DNA of 64,000 nt, from contig OY282558.1 in assembly GCA_958295665.1 (NCBI GenBank), positions 316,048,092-316,112,091 of the forward strand, written 5' to 3'. Both the position numbers and the translations under genes were made by a program. Source of the stretch: Tipula vernalis. Lineage: Eukaryota > Arthropoda > Insecta > Diptera > Tipulidae. Within the stretch, counting starts at the first letter, position 1; every line of letters starts with the position of its first letter. Of this stretch, positions 1 through 14,276 are shown in pieces. Below the pieces are notes generated by a model, which was not told where the DNA came from, did not search any database, and was given only the letters and a program-made list of their open reading frames with translations.

Positions 1-1822
<1,822 letters not shown>

Positions 1823-4140
1823 ACAAGTAAGAAACGAAAGAAAATTTCGTACACATTTACAAAATGATAATCAGCTAAACAATGGATTCATGATGGTGTG
1901 TATCCGTTTGTTGGTTTCAGATTTATGTTTTTTTTTTGTTTTCCAAGGACTTTTAATTCTTTGTTGTGGTCTTTTCCAGTTTTTCGTTTTCCATTGAATT
2001 TAGTTAATGTAATGAAAAATGATTTTTGTTTTGTTATTTAAAACAAGAAAAACGAAAAAAAAAATGGTTTTCATCTTCAATCAGTATTAGAAAATATTTT
2101 TGTTTTGTAATTTGAAAACAATAGATTTTTTGTATTACGTTTTTGTTCTAGAATCTGATTTAAATTGAAAAATGAAAGGAGGTCAAGCTCTAAATTTAAA
2201 AACGACGAGTTATTTAGATTCTTTTCAATTTATATTGTCTACGAAATTGGGACGTGACTTTTAAACCACATTTTTTTACTTGCCTCATTAGATATTACGT
2301 AGTAAATGTTACATTAACCTGCTCCGTCAGTTTTACTTTTGTTATGAAAAAGTTATAGGCTCAAATCAATGGGTTCTTTTAGGTCCGCTATGATTTATCC
2401 TATGGTAATATGATGAAAACCAAAATGTTGCGAGATTGAAATCGCCTGCTGTGTGTCAAAAATGTTTTTGTTATGCACTTCTTGAATCAAAACGAAGCAA
2501 AATTGCACGTAAGCCGTAGTTGTAGTTTTTTGTCGGTATTACCTAGCTAACCCGTAAACAAGCAAGCTTGTAAGCAAGAATCAAGTACATATAGTATCAA
2601 ACCGAAAATCGGAAGAAGTTAATAGTCATATAAATGGTTTCTCGGTGTATGAGGTCCACTAAATTCTGCAATGTGATTCAAGTTAATCATAGTTACATAA
2701 GCAATAATCAAAAGCAATTACATTTATCTTTTGTTTAGGCATATTAAATACTTTATCTGTTTCATATACATAAAGAAATTGCCTTAGAGTTAATAAAATT
2801 CGCAGGTTGAGCAAGTGTGGTACTTTCAAAATCCAAAAAGACATATCAAAGTCTGAAGAAGACATAACCGGAAAAGAGTGATTCAGGATTAAATTGTACA
2901 CAATAAATCGGACTCTAACATCAAAAAATCGCTTTTGAAGTGGCACAATGCTTGCCGACATATAAGTAATATTATAGTTAATATACATATCTTATAAAAA
3001 CATCGCAGCTTTGAAAATTCAATGTTCCAGTTTACGACGAAGCGTTCAATAAGACATATTTTAATATTTGTTTAGAAGGATTGCCAAATCGTGGCGGTAT
3101 TTAGATAGATTCGTGTTTATTCAAACATTTTTAAGAATTTTTCTTATGGAGTTTGTTACGTACATGCTTTAAAACGCTGACTTTGGAAAATAAAAATTAT
3201 TGCTATATAATTGTTAATTTTTTAGAAATGTTGATATGCTATAACTCATTTTTTCGTTTTTCTTTGCTCTAAAATAACAAATTTAGGAAGAAAGAATTAG
3301 TACTATTTTAAAAATTCGCTGGAACTCACGATTCTCAATTTTTGCCAGAAACAGCTCGAAAGCTTATTTTTCACTAAGCCAATCACCCTTTTTTATTGTT
3401 TCAGTGGATCGGGAATACTCAAAAATACTTAGAAAATAATACAGTTCGGTTTAGTATAATTTTGGTTGATAATTGTGTAGGTTTTATTCAAAAGTGATAT
3501 ATTCCTTTAAACCTCTATACAACAAAAAACGAAACTGCAAACAGTTTGAACTTATTTCCATAATTGTAAAAGAAAACTGTAAAAGCTATAACGAAAAACT
3601 AAATCCAAATTTAATTTTTAGTTAAGCCACTAATCCCAAAATCGCAAAGAAAAACTGTTAAAACTATTCAACTTACAGGTAAAGTGTCTGGAATTAGAAA
3701 CTGGGAAGAAATCAGATATCATCGACACATACCTAGTGTCTTATCAAACAATTATACAGAGATGAAAATTAATTCACACAAAAAGGATACATATTAAAGA
3801 GATATATAGTCATATAAGTAAATCTACTATGGCATTGTTAGTGTAAAATATTGCAACCCTGTATGTGTATTAGTGCACAATGTGAAATAAACTTTATACA
3901 AGAGAACATAATATTTTGAGTATAAAAGTAGTATTATTTACTTTTAGTAAGAAAGAATGGAACTTGAGCAAATCACGATAATAAGCACACACCTTTTAAT
4001 AATTTTGGTTTTTAATGATTTTCAGGTTGTTGTATTTTTATTTCTACCTCTTGCTAATATTTGAGTACACATGCGTTAAGGTAATGTTTGCCCTTATATG
4101 TATTAAGTCATATAAGCTTTATATTTGTATACCGCTACGA
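1823..4140. other. AT-rich non-coding stretch, nothing recognised
   Basis: No protein family, tRNA or terminal repeat recognised. The one longer open frame (2683-2988, minus) has no recognisable domain and is not supported as a gene. Confidence 0.5.
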
Positions 4141-6420
4141 TAGGGTAAGTGAGGTTAACTGTTTAAGATCCACAACCGTTTAAGGTTAGCCAACTGATAT
4201 ATAATACAGCCTTATTGGATAAGTAGCATCCACCAGACTTAAAACAAAGCTAAGTTTATTTTATTATATATGCTGCTAATGTATTCGGAAGCAAAATTTA
4301 GGATCGGCACTCAATCATTAGTTCATCACAAAATCGGGGCACGTTTAAGGGCCTAAGAAACATGTTGGAAGGCAAGGAAGGCTATTTAAATAGCTTTACA
4401 ATGGAGATAGCCTTGACAACCTTGGGGTTGGTTTCGATCCGATAGTCAGGCCAATTTAAAAAAACATTTTACAACCATTTGGATGATCTGATGTTATCTG
4501 TACCAGCCAGTATCTGCATTACGGTACTACGACAAACGAGAATGAGACACACCGTTCACACTCCCGATACGACATTTCGACCGATAACAGAACATGATGT
4601 ACTTGCACGATCTTATGAAATGGAAACCATATACTTTCAAGACTAAAAGTTCCATTAACAAACTTGGACTCACCCATGCAAGATTTTTCAAAGAAAAATT
4701 GACCATTACAAAAAAATACTATGTTGCCAAAACTCTTTAATTTCCTGTTGGAGTATCGAGCATAAAAATGGCACACCTAAGACACTGGGCACCATCTAAG
4801 CCGCTATCGTCTTTGCAGATGATATCTGCGTGATTGGACTCAATGGAGACGGATTTGATCCGATTGTACATTTTTCTGCGTCCATATTTGGACGGAATAT
4901 TTCAGGTCTGGTTTTAGAGACGATACATTAGTAACTATAAACATTTTACAGAGTGTCAATATTCAGATACATATTATGATCTCTGTGTATGTGAGTGGAC
5001 ATCAATGGCTTCAACAACAGTGCTTTTTGTTCTCTAGGTTCTCTTCACAATGCTAAATTCTAAATATGGTATCTTTAAAATATTGACAAGCTGAATTTGC
5101 ACTCACTGTTAATCGGGCCCATTGTCAAAATGTGTGCGAGAGTTGGATTTTGATGAATGAGTACAAAGGTGGCCGAGTTCTGTTTAATCGTGAGAACAAG
5201 AATTTAATTCGAATTCCTAAACTCATGCAAGAAATTATAGGGTATCAGTAGGCTGGCGGCTCGATCACGTTTCGCTTTCTAATCCGAAACTAACTGTGTC
5301 CAGCGATCTCTGAGAGATGAGCCAATCTTGGTAGGTGCCGAGATCCTTATTTATGATGATGGCTCCTTGACGAAGACCAAAATCTTACATCTTCCGTTAT
5401 TGGTGACAATACAAATAGCTGAGAAGTATTGGTAGTAAATAAAACGTTAAGGAATATAATTAGAATTATTGTATAACGACTTAAAGAAGTTTCGAGCTCA
5501 CTATTTGCACACATTTCAGAATTTTTACTGTACACATTAGAACTATCAGTCGCTATATGCAGGAGCAGCGAATTAAAGCTCCGAAACTGTCGGAATGGGG
5601 CTTAAGGTATTCTTCGATCACATATGACCTCGATTATGGGGAACATAAAGTCGCCACAGCGGTTAGAGTACCTCAGCAATATCATCCTCCGATGACGTGC
5701 TCAGATTTAATTAACAATATTTAATATTAAACTAACAATAAATAATAATAATTAATTTGCCTAATTTCATAAGCGGCGCTTACATATTCGATTATCGACT
5801 AACTTAAAGTCCAAGACAGCCTTTTTCAACTGCTTCCCAAGAAGAAATGCAACACAAGGATCGCCGAGGTTTTCTCCACGTTAAAGCAGCCTTGGGACAC
5901 ATCGTCTCCACTTTTAGGCCATCGAGTTACTTGGAGAGCAATGAGTTCTAACCGACACTCGTTCATGCTTGTGATAAGGCGCTCAAATGCTTTTGAAAAG
6001 GCCTGATTTTCGTAATAACGGCATGCACCATGTGCCGATCATAAATCTCACATTCGGTTATGAGTTCGGTGTTGCTTTGGCGGTATCCAATTTTTTTTGT
6101 TGGCATTTTTAACAGTTATTTTTTTACGGATGCGGGTCGTTATCCCAGCGGAATTTCAATGCTATTATAATCGTTCGGGGAGCGATTTTACGAGTTATGT
6201 GAGTGCCTTGATCAATATATATAGACAACCCAACATATACCTTCCGATTTATCACGCATCTATTGGCCTTTCTCATGAAGAACGGATCTTTCTTATCATT
6301 TATTGCGTGATATCATGTAATTTAAGTTCAAATAATCAAGCTGCAGATATATACATATATCGAACTGAAAAATTTGCTAAAATACTGAAATTTATTGAAA
6401 TTAATAAATAAATAGTAAAT
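4141..6420. other. Higher-GC island, probably decayed repeat
   Basis: This stretch is clearly less AT-biased than its flanks and contains short blocks that read like eroded coding DNA. Around 4804-4850 the + strand reads A-I-V-F-A-D-D-I, which resembles the FADD catalytic box of LINE reverse transcriptases, but no supporting motif lies beside it. Around 5800-6010 the minus strand stays open for about 60 codons without a known motif. An old, strongly mutated LINE or other element is possible. I cannot place it in a family. Confidence 0.3.
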
Positions 6421-6744
6421 ACAGTAACCCTAGATAATCAGTCATTTACAACTAGTCTATAAGGCCTATTTGTAGAAAACTTAAAACCTTTTTAATATAC
6501 AAAATCGTTGTTTTTATCATTCCAATAATTTTAAAATAAATATTATTGCCTTATTAATAAAAAGTATAAAAGAAGAAATTCGTAGGAATTGGTTTTAAAA
6601 CAGTTACTATACAATTTATTGTAAAAAACTAAAACAAAATAGGGTATATAGGTACGTCGAGAAAAAATATATAGCCCAGGAATTCAAAAACAGAGTACAA
6701 AATAACGAGAATTTTTTTTAAAGTTACGTAAGGTGCCAAGTTTT

Positions 6745-7460
6745 CTATTTGTTTTAATTAGTATAGTGTACAATTAGTAGTGGTGGTCCCTATATATTCA
6801 TCTCTATTTGGGTATCAGAAATCCAAGCCAAAATTCTAAAACTTGGTCAGTAGTTCAATTAGGCCCACATCTTGTTACAAAATAAAGGAATCCGATGAGC
6901 AATGCCTATATATAAATGCGTTTAGTATTACATCAAAGAATTTGCCAAATTGAGGTATGTTGTGTGGTCCCTATATATTGATCTCTATTTGGGTATTTGA
7001 AATCCAAGCCAAAAATCTTAAAATTAGGTCAGTAGTTCAATTAGGCCCACATCTTGTCACCAAATAAAGGAATCCGATGAGCAATGCCTATAAATACGTT
7101 TAGTTTTACGTCACAGAGTTCGCCAACTTGAGGTATGTTGTGTGGTCCCTATATATTGATCTCTGTTTGGGTACCTGAAATCCAAGCGAAAATTCTAAAA
7201 CTTGGTCAGTAGTTCAATTAGGCCCACATCTTGTTACCAAATAAAGGAATCCGATGAGCAATGCCTATAAATACGTTTAATTTTACGTCACAGAGTTCGC
7301 CAACTTGAGGTATGTTGTGTGGTCCCTATATATTGATCTCTGTTTGGGTACCTGAAATCCAAGCGAAAATTCTAAAACTTGGTCAGTAGTTCAATTAGGC
7401 CAACATCTTGTCACAAAATAAAGGAATCCGATGAGTTATACCTATAAATGCGTTTAGTAT
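6745..7460 (+). repeat. ~178 bp tandem satellite, four copies
   Basis: The anchor GGTCCCTATATATT recurs at 6785, 6966, 7144 and 7321, giving periods of 181, 178 and 177 bases. Each unit also carries GGTCAGTAGTTCAATTAGGC and AAAGGAATCCGATGAG in the same order. Copies three and four are almost identical, while copy one differs at more sites, which suggests recent unequal exchange or replication slippage at the right side. No coding potential. Confidence 0.92.
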
Positions 7461-10400
7461 TATGTTAAATTACGTGTTTAAATCGATACGTGTCATTCTA
7501 TTTTAATTTATCTTAAACTTTTAATATATTTAATATACTTATTTAGTATAACTAAAAACAATATATAAAATATATTATTTGCAAATAAACTTTTATATAG
7601 TTATATCGTAGGTTTCTGAAAAACGCTTAAATGTTACATTTTCACACATACGAGCAAACAAATTGTTGTTGTTGTATTTTTAGGATAAATGTAGGATAAA
7701 CTTGACATCCCTCGATGCTTTTCAAAATTTAAATGTGTCAAAAGATGCAGCTCAGAAATTTGAAGTTGTATTTATTCATTCTGAGCAATTCACACTTCCC
7801 CAAAAGGAGTAATTTTTTTTAAATTTTTTTAGCAAACAATTGTACAGTCTAGCTCCTTCTATAATCGGAATAATGATATATGTATTTGTTAGAATAAAAG
7901 GCGAAATCATAAATGAAGAGAGAGCTGGAAACGATAATTTTTTAAATTGGTCACACCAAAATGTCTGGCTTATTTACCACTTTGGGGAGTATACTTTTCG
8001 CAAAATGGATGTCCCACAAATGCCAGCGCGGAGAGTTGGTTTATATTGTGAATTATCTCTAAACAAACCATCAAATGTTTCGCCTTGGCAGGTTTGTTAA
8101 TCTGATGAGTGAGAAAACAGCAAAAACAAGTAACAATTCTTCATTTTCAACACCATTTCAAAAAATTAATTACGCCAAAAATAATCCTAAGGATCCAGAT
8201 AGTGAACTTCAAATGGAAATATGGAACAAAAAAATCGAAATGACCTAATCCCCTAAACATTTTGATTTAACTCGATTTTCACAATTGTAGGGTAATTCCG
8301 CGACCAATACAACAAATAAAAGAATAAATTATTGACCCACTAAAAAAAGTTCTCGGGTACTTCAAAATAGATACGACATGCAGAATTTCATTTATTTTGA
8401 AAAAGAGCTTTCATCACCGTTAATATTCTAAATGCCAACGGCACAAATGCAAAAAAATTTTTTCTAAGAACGATTTTGCCATTTAGATGTGAAAAATAGT
8501 GAATTTTGAAAATTAGCACATTAAAAACTTCACCTAAAAGCGATTGTTGATTTCGCATCGCGTTTGCTTCGTGCTTTCATTAAAAGGCGTAATAATAGTT
8601 GGGAGCTATATCTGATCATACATTTTATTGCAAATATTAATCACTATAAAAATAAATTTTTTAATTAAGAATTCGCCTGAAATAACTTTTGCAGAATTTT
8701 AGGTTTAGGTTTGTACATTTAATTCAAGTTTCAAATTCGCAATTACAAATTTAAGATTCTAAAAATTACACTGTTCTGAAGGTCAGTCAATCTGCTCTAA
8801 TTTAACAAACATTTCATTTTTATATCTAACCGGAAATAACTTTTTCGGAAAAGGAAAAATAGTAAATGCTGCTAAAGGAGCAAAGAATAGTTATAGCAAG
8901 TATTGAAAATATGATAAAAAAGTGGGAAAAACCAAATTTTATTGGTCGGTTTATAGTTTACGATAAGGTATAGGAAGGTAAGTTAGGTACCTATAATTCC
9001 AAAATTAAAAAATATCACACATTGGCATTGCGACATTAATATATTAAATTTACATTAAAAATAATTCTGTCGACCGATGCGTTAAAAGAATTAATAACGT
9101 AACACTTTGAAATCATGTTAAATATGCTGGTAAGCTTCTCTTAATTAAATCCAAGTATTACATACGAATTTATCTGATAAAAGTAAACTGATCTTGTTGA
9201 AATATATATTTATATAGAATACAAAAAAAAAAAAAAAAACAAAACGGAAATTCGCGTGTTTAATTTCAAATTATCTCAAACAGCAAATAAAATAACAAAA
9301 AAAAAAGAAATCTCCAAACACCAGAAGAAAAACTATACAAAAAAATGTATTATGTTCAATTTCGATAATTCTGTTAAATGTTTTTATGGTTCTTTCAAAT
9401 TTTTTTTTATTTTTATTGTTTGGTTTAATTTTTTTTTTTTGTTTGATAATCGAAATTTGTGTTATTTTGATCAAAACATTCAATAAACCAGAGCTTAGAG
9501 AAGATCTTTTAAACCAACAAATTTTTTGTTTTGTTTTATTTGAATTTGAACTAAATAAAAGGAAAATAAAATTTTTGTTTTAATTTATTTGTTTTTTTTT
9601 TTAAATTCAGCTTTTTGTGCAAAACATGCGCACGCAATGTTATAAATGATATCTTTGGTTTTAGCATGGTAATAAATTAAAACAAATCATTTTGACTTGT
9701 TGTATTTATAAAAAAAAAAGATTTTTTTTTTTTTTTTATTATTTTAAATATATAAAAAAAACAATTTAAGATGTTAAGAGAAATAATTTACTTATTTATG
9801 AACATACATACAATACATATCAATACGAATGAGTACATATGTGTGTATATATTTTGGATGTACGAGTACTCGTATAGTATGCTCTTTTGGAATTATTTCG
9901 TTGTAGTCTAAGAAATAAACCAAAAAACCTGCAGAAAATGAGAAACTAAAAATAGGAAATAAATAAATAAAGGAAATTAATTTGAAAATTACAACAAATG
10001 AAATACGGGTTAGGTGTTTTATTTATGAAGTATAATTTATTTTCATATGTATATGTGTACAATACATATATTGTATAAATATATCATACAGAATATAAGC
10101 ACAAGTGTTTAAATAAGTGGTGGGTCAATATGTTTGTAAAAGCAATGTGTGAATAACATTTTAATTAAGTTGATTCCTATGTCTGTAGAATGCTACATTT
10201 TTCAGAAAAAGTTTATTGCTACTTGTCAAAGTGATCCAAAGAAGTGTTCAAAATCATTAAAAGTCTGAGCTTAACAACAAAAGCTGAATTTAAATTGAAA
10301 ATTTATCTACAAATTTATTGTAAAAATTCTAAAAATTTGCCAATAAGTCGAAAATATTTTGAAAATTATTTAAAATCAAAATTAAACTGTCTAAAATAGT

Positions 10401-10690
10401 ATGAAAATAGGATGGAGCAAAATAAAATATATTCGTCCAATTTAACTTAAAAAGTGTGTCCATTTGTATTTACAAAACGCAGCAAACTAATCTTATAATG
10501 TTTTTATAGGTTTTTGAAGGTAAAATTTAGATATCTTCAAGTAAATAAAAGCAAAGTAGAAATTCTTTCAACCTGTATATAATTTGAAAGGATATTACTA
10601 AACGCGTCTGGCTATTGATGTCTGGCTGTTGTGCTTAGTATTTTTTGCAAGGTTTAGTGATAACATTTTAAGACACAGACCCTTGGTAAA
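7461..10690. other. AT-rich stretch with one weak gene-like patch
   Basis: Mostly low-complexity AT DNA with long A and T runs near 9225, 9590 and 9715. Between 7840 and 8248 the + strand shows two overlapping open frames (86 codons ending at 8100, then a shifted frame ending at 8248) with varied amino acid use, unlike the surroundings. No domain is recognised. It may be a degraded transposon gene, but this is a guess. Confidence 0.4.
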
Positions 10691-11190
10691 CAAGATGCAA
10701 ATGGAAAATAGCGGCTGTGCCATAACTCAGAAGACAATTAAATGTACCATTGGAAAACCGCAGGGAGTTGGAAAATGAACCCAGATTCTCTGTTGAGGCC
10801 ATAATTCAGAAACCTCCAGATCGACGAAATTTTACCAGCGACCAAACCGTGAATTTAATATGTTGGAACTGATAGAGACATAGGTCACCGGTACCAGGAT
10901 TGCCTAAACGTGTTCACCGATATCTTCTGTTTTGGTTGTGGAGTGCCAAATGTTCGGAAGCCGCATTGTCAAAACTGCTAGGAAAAACACTCAGGAAAAC
11001 ACTCGACCGAGTGTGATGATGTCGGGGGGGATCTGTCAAAACCCACCGAACATCAGAGTATTATTCAACCATAAAAATCAGTCAAATCATCAATAGCCAT
11101 TTTACACAATAATGTTAAAAATCATAATTTCATTTACATAATTCTAACAGATCATATCGTTCTATTTCATATTTTAACAATAGAAAATTT

Positions 11191-11625
11191 TTGATCAAAA
11201 ATTGCATTTCATTCATTTCCAATAATTTTGTCAAAGGTGATTCACGTCCAATATATGTCTTATTGGACAGTGGGGCTTCTGTAAGCGTTTTAGTCAAAAA
11301 TTCCCTCCTGTTTTTCGCAGAGTACAAAATTAAATATTGTAAGCTTAATTCATTTATTAAAACCGCTGACGGAACACGCAATTTGATAAAAGGTTATCTG
11401 TCACTTTTGATTCTAAAACGGAGAACATCAAATTTAGTATTGTCCCCAGTTTGGAATCAAAAGTATACCTGGGAATTGAATTTTTGGGAGCGTTTTAACA
11501 TTGTGCCAACTGTCCAAATTAATAAAATAAAAATAGTCGAAAAAGAACAAAGTAATTCCCACGTGTGGACTGAATCGGAACAAAAGGAACGTGAGAGTCA
11601 TAAGCTTATTTCCTTGATTTTCTAA
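11191..11625 (+). pseudogene. Gypsy gag-pol fragment: retropepsin-like protease
   Basis: An open frame of 144 codons holds the aspartic protease active-site motif D-S-G-A-S (about residues 26-30), preceded by the hydrophobic run Y-V-L-L typical of retropepsins. In a working element this protease cuts the Gag-Pol polyprotein. The frame opens just after a degraded Gag zinc-knuckle region and ends at a stop before the reverse transcriptase remnants, so the polyprotein is broken. The methionine at the annotated start is simply the first ATG and probably not a real start, because family members make the protease as part of a longer frame. Confidence 0.82.
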
Positions 11626-11639
11626 AGATGGACTCGGAA

Positions 11640-12360
11640 AGGCGCACCTGTACGAGGATGAAATTGTTGTAAAAAAAAATGTCAAAGCAATTAAACAACG
11701 ATATTACCCTATATCGCCAGCCGTACAGCAATGTCTTTACGAAGAAATTGACAGAATGTTACACCTTCTTACGAACGGCTGAACTATCGTTCAAAAGAGC
11801 AATTTTGTGATGCGGGAAATAAGATACTTAGAATATCTGGCAAGCGAAGACAGCTTGAGACCAGATCCTAGTTAAATGGACGCAATTTTAAATCTACCTC
11901 CACCTGAAAATGTCAAACAAACCATAAGACTACTCGGAATGGCTGGATGGTACCGCATTTTATCCTCTATTTCGCAGCAATCACGGCTCTTTTAACAGAT
12001 TGCTTGAAAAAAGGAAAATTGAATTGGACCAAAGAGGGATAAGACGCTTTTAATCATTGAAAATCATTCCTTAATACAGCTCCAGTTTTAGTTAATCCTT
12101 GCTATTATCAATCTTATTATATTCGTTGTGATGCAAGTACGAAAGGCATGGGTGCAGTTTTATACTAAAAAGATACTGAAGAAAATGAACAGCCCATAGC
12201 ATACATGTCACAGAAATTGAATAAAGCTCAAAAAAATTATTCAGTAACTGAGCTGGAGTGTTTAGCAGCAATATTGACCATTAAAAAAATTAGACCATAT
12301 GTGGAAGGCTATGACTTTACTATAATAACGGATCATGCTAGTCTAAAATGGCTTATGGTA
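11640..12360 (+). pseudogene. Gypsy reverse transcriptase/RNase H remnant with internal deletion
   Basis: From 11649 the reading frame gives the conserved start of a Gypsy reverse transcriptase. It jumps near 11790-11830 directly to the region after the catalytic centre, so fingers and palm with the Y-x-D-D box are absent. The thumb and connection segment (L-P-P-P-E-N-V-K, then G-M-A-G-W-Y-R) follow with an in-frame stop before them, and the RNase H block (A-Y-M-S-Q-K-L-N, then T-E-L-E-C-L-A, then T-D-H-A) runs to about 12360. Stops and frameshifts elsewhere. Deletion plus nonsense changes make this clearly non-functional. Confidence 0.85.
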
Positions 12361-12839
12361 TAGCTAGATCTGAGTGGTGGACTTGCGCGTTATAGTTTGA
12401 AGCTACAAGTCTACAAATTCTCCATTGAGCACAAAAAAGGCAAAGACAATGTCTTTCCTGATAAATTGTCACAAATTTATTACGATATTACAGAATAGCA
12501 TTTATCATGCATAACTAAATTTTATTCTCTTCCTGAAGACGACGAGTATAATGAATTGAGGAAAACGATTTATGCGGATCCAAATAGTTTTCTAGCCTTT
12601 TGCGTCAATAATGTGCGAATATTTATCCGACTGGAACCAAGATTAAAATATGGTTTGTCTGATCTCTCAGTATGGTAAATTATGGACACCTGCAAAAATA
12701 AGGATCGAGCTGATCGAAAAAGAACATTGTATAAAGCAAAGAAGTGAGAGATTTTATTGAGAAAAGTTATATTTACAAAATGTCTAAGGCAACTAATCGG
12801 ACTTTGAGAGCACCTACCCATAGGACCACCCCCCCACCC

Positions 12840-13165
12840 ACATACACAAAATTGATAGGCCCTGGCAGCGAGTTTATATAGATTTACTCGGTAACTTATC
12901 CAAGATCAAGAAAAGGAAAAACCGTGATTCTTATTGTGTTAGACCACTTTACGAAATTCGAGCTTGCAACAAATTGTAGAATTCGTACTAAACGAAATAT
13001 TTTTTGTATACGGAGTACCGGAGACCATCCACTCAGAAAACGAATCCCAAGTCCAAAAGTACTGAGTACAAGAACTGCAATATACTCGCCAGAATCCAAT
13101 CAGTCAGAACAGGTCAATCGGTCTACCTGGCCGCGATAATATCGTACATAGGGGACAAGCACACT
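12840..13165 (+). pseudogene. Gypsy integrase remnant
   Basis: Reading in shifting frames, the DNA shows a first conserved block with W-Q-R-V-Y-I-D-L-L-G near 12862, a second with G-V-P-E-T-I-H-S near 13008 where the usual catalytic Asp is Glu, and a third with Y-S-P-E-S-N near 13081 that leads to the expected catalytic Glu. These are the three parts of the DDE integrase core in their usual order, compressed by a deletion between the first and second. No chromodomain or 3' LTR is recognised downstream. Confidence 0.75.
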
Positions 13166-14276
13166 AATATGTGCTGTTTGAAATATATGTACATAAGTTT
13201 CCAAATAAATGGATGGCTATATACATGACAAAATGCGCGTATATGTTCCATGCAGTTTAAACATCTACATTTAATATAAATCGTTAAATAATAATGTTAT
13301 CTTTCTGGAAATTTGCAAGATATTTTTTTTTTTTTGAGATTTATTGTTGAGATTACCGCAATGAAGCTTGTGCCTAAAATTGGCGATAGAATTAAATTTA
13401 AAAACAAATATCCGGTGTTAATTTTAGTGATAATAGAATAAAATATGGTATTAACTTATCACACATATTATAAGTGTCGAGATGAAAAAAAAAATTAAAA
13501 ATCTGTCGAACTAGGTGTGAAAAATTCTAAGTGAAATTATTTGACTTAACGATAAAAGAAGATAGCAAAGAAACAAAAATATAAATTGCAAAAGAATCAT
13601 ATATGAGAGGGGCCGCTGTGTTAGCGGGAAAGTTTTTTTGGTTTTTTTTTTTCGTTTCTACAGTTTTAGCGGAGACCCATCAAATAGATTGGCGGATAGA
13701 ATAATTGCATTGCGCCATCAGCAACAAATTCCGAAACATTCAATTTCACCGCAGTGATTAGTGAATAGGAATTAATAGTTGTTTACCGTAGTGATCAAGA
13801 GAACAAAAAATATTTTTATAAAAGAAAATAAAAAAAAAAATTTAGAAAATTTTTGTATCGTTTATAAATTGTGACAGTTTATAAAAAGAAAAGTGTATAT
13901 ACCTATGCATATGTGCCCATAAATATGAAAGTGGTCTAAGTCATATATTTCTTGTTTAGAGATATTTAATGAATTGCGTTTGAACGAATTAAAAACTATT
14001 TTTATATTATGCGACACTTTAATTTATAATTTTCTTAGTCTTGATTAATGGAAATTTATTATGAATAACAAATTTTGTATGAATTTCATACGAAAATGTT
14101 GATTTTAAAGCTCTAATTTACTTAGACCATTTTCAAAATTAATTGAATGTTTTATAAATGACTTAAAGCAATACCATAAGAACTATGAGTTTTATTTGAA
14201 ATAATAACTTTAATGAAATAATTCATGAACATTTTATTAATTTTTTTTAAAAAGTAATCTATTTTTATCAGTTTTT
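13166..14276. other. AT-rich stretch, no gene recognised
   Basis: Starts just beyond the Gypsy integrase remnant. A less AT-rich patch at 13600-13800 could be part of a long terminal repeat, but no matching copy is visible upstream of the Gypsy element. Confidence 0.4.

Larger units (their letters stand above)
10690..13165 (+). mobile_element. Ty3/Gypsy LTR retrotransposon, decayed internal region
   Basis: Gag, protease, reverse transcriptase, RNase H and integrase pieces occur in the order typical of Ty3/Gypsy (Metaviridae). Gag: two cysteine knuckles near 10857-10980, the second of C-x2-C-x9-C-x2-C form. Protease: L-L-D-S-G-A-S near 11260. Reverse transcriptase: only the N-terminal approach (KQRYYPISPAV at about 11690) and the C-terminal thumb (LGMAGWYR at about 11935) remain, and the catalytic core is missing. 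RNase H: TDHASLKWL near 12330. Integrase: pieces near 12862, 13003 and 13075. Many stops and frameshifts. I could not identify LTRs, a primer site or a polypurine tract, so the element edges are unknown. It cannot move on its own. Confidence 0.9.

Noticed and set aside
4390..4450. tRNA-like GGTTTCGATCC B box
   Set aside because: No A box at a proper distance and no stems could be drawn.
4804..4850. F-A-D-D motif suggesting a LINE reverse transcriptase
   Set aside because: No other reverse transcriptase block lies beside it in any frame, so it may be chance.
9256..9583. Three overlapping open frames near 9.4 kb
   Set aside because: Low-complexity F/K/N-rich translations of AT-rich DNA without motif.
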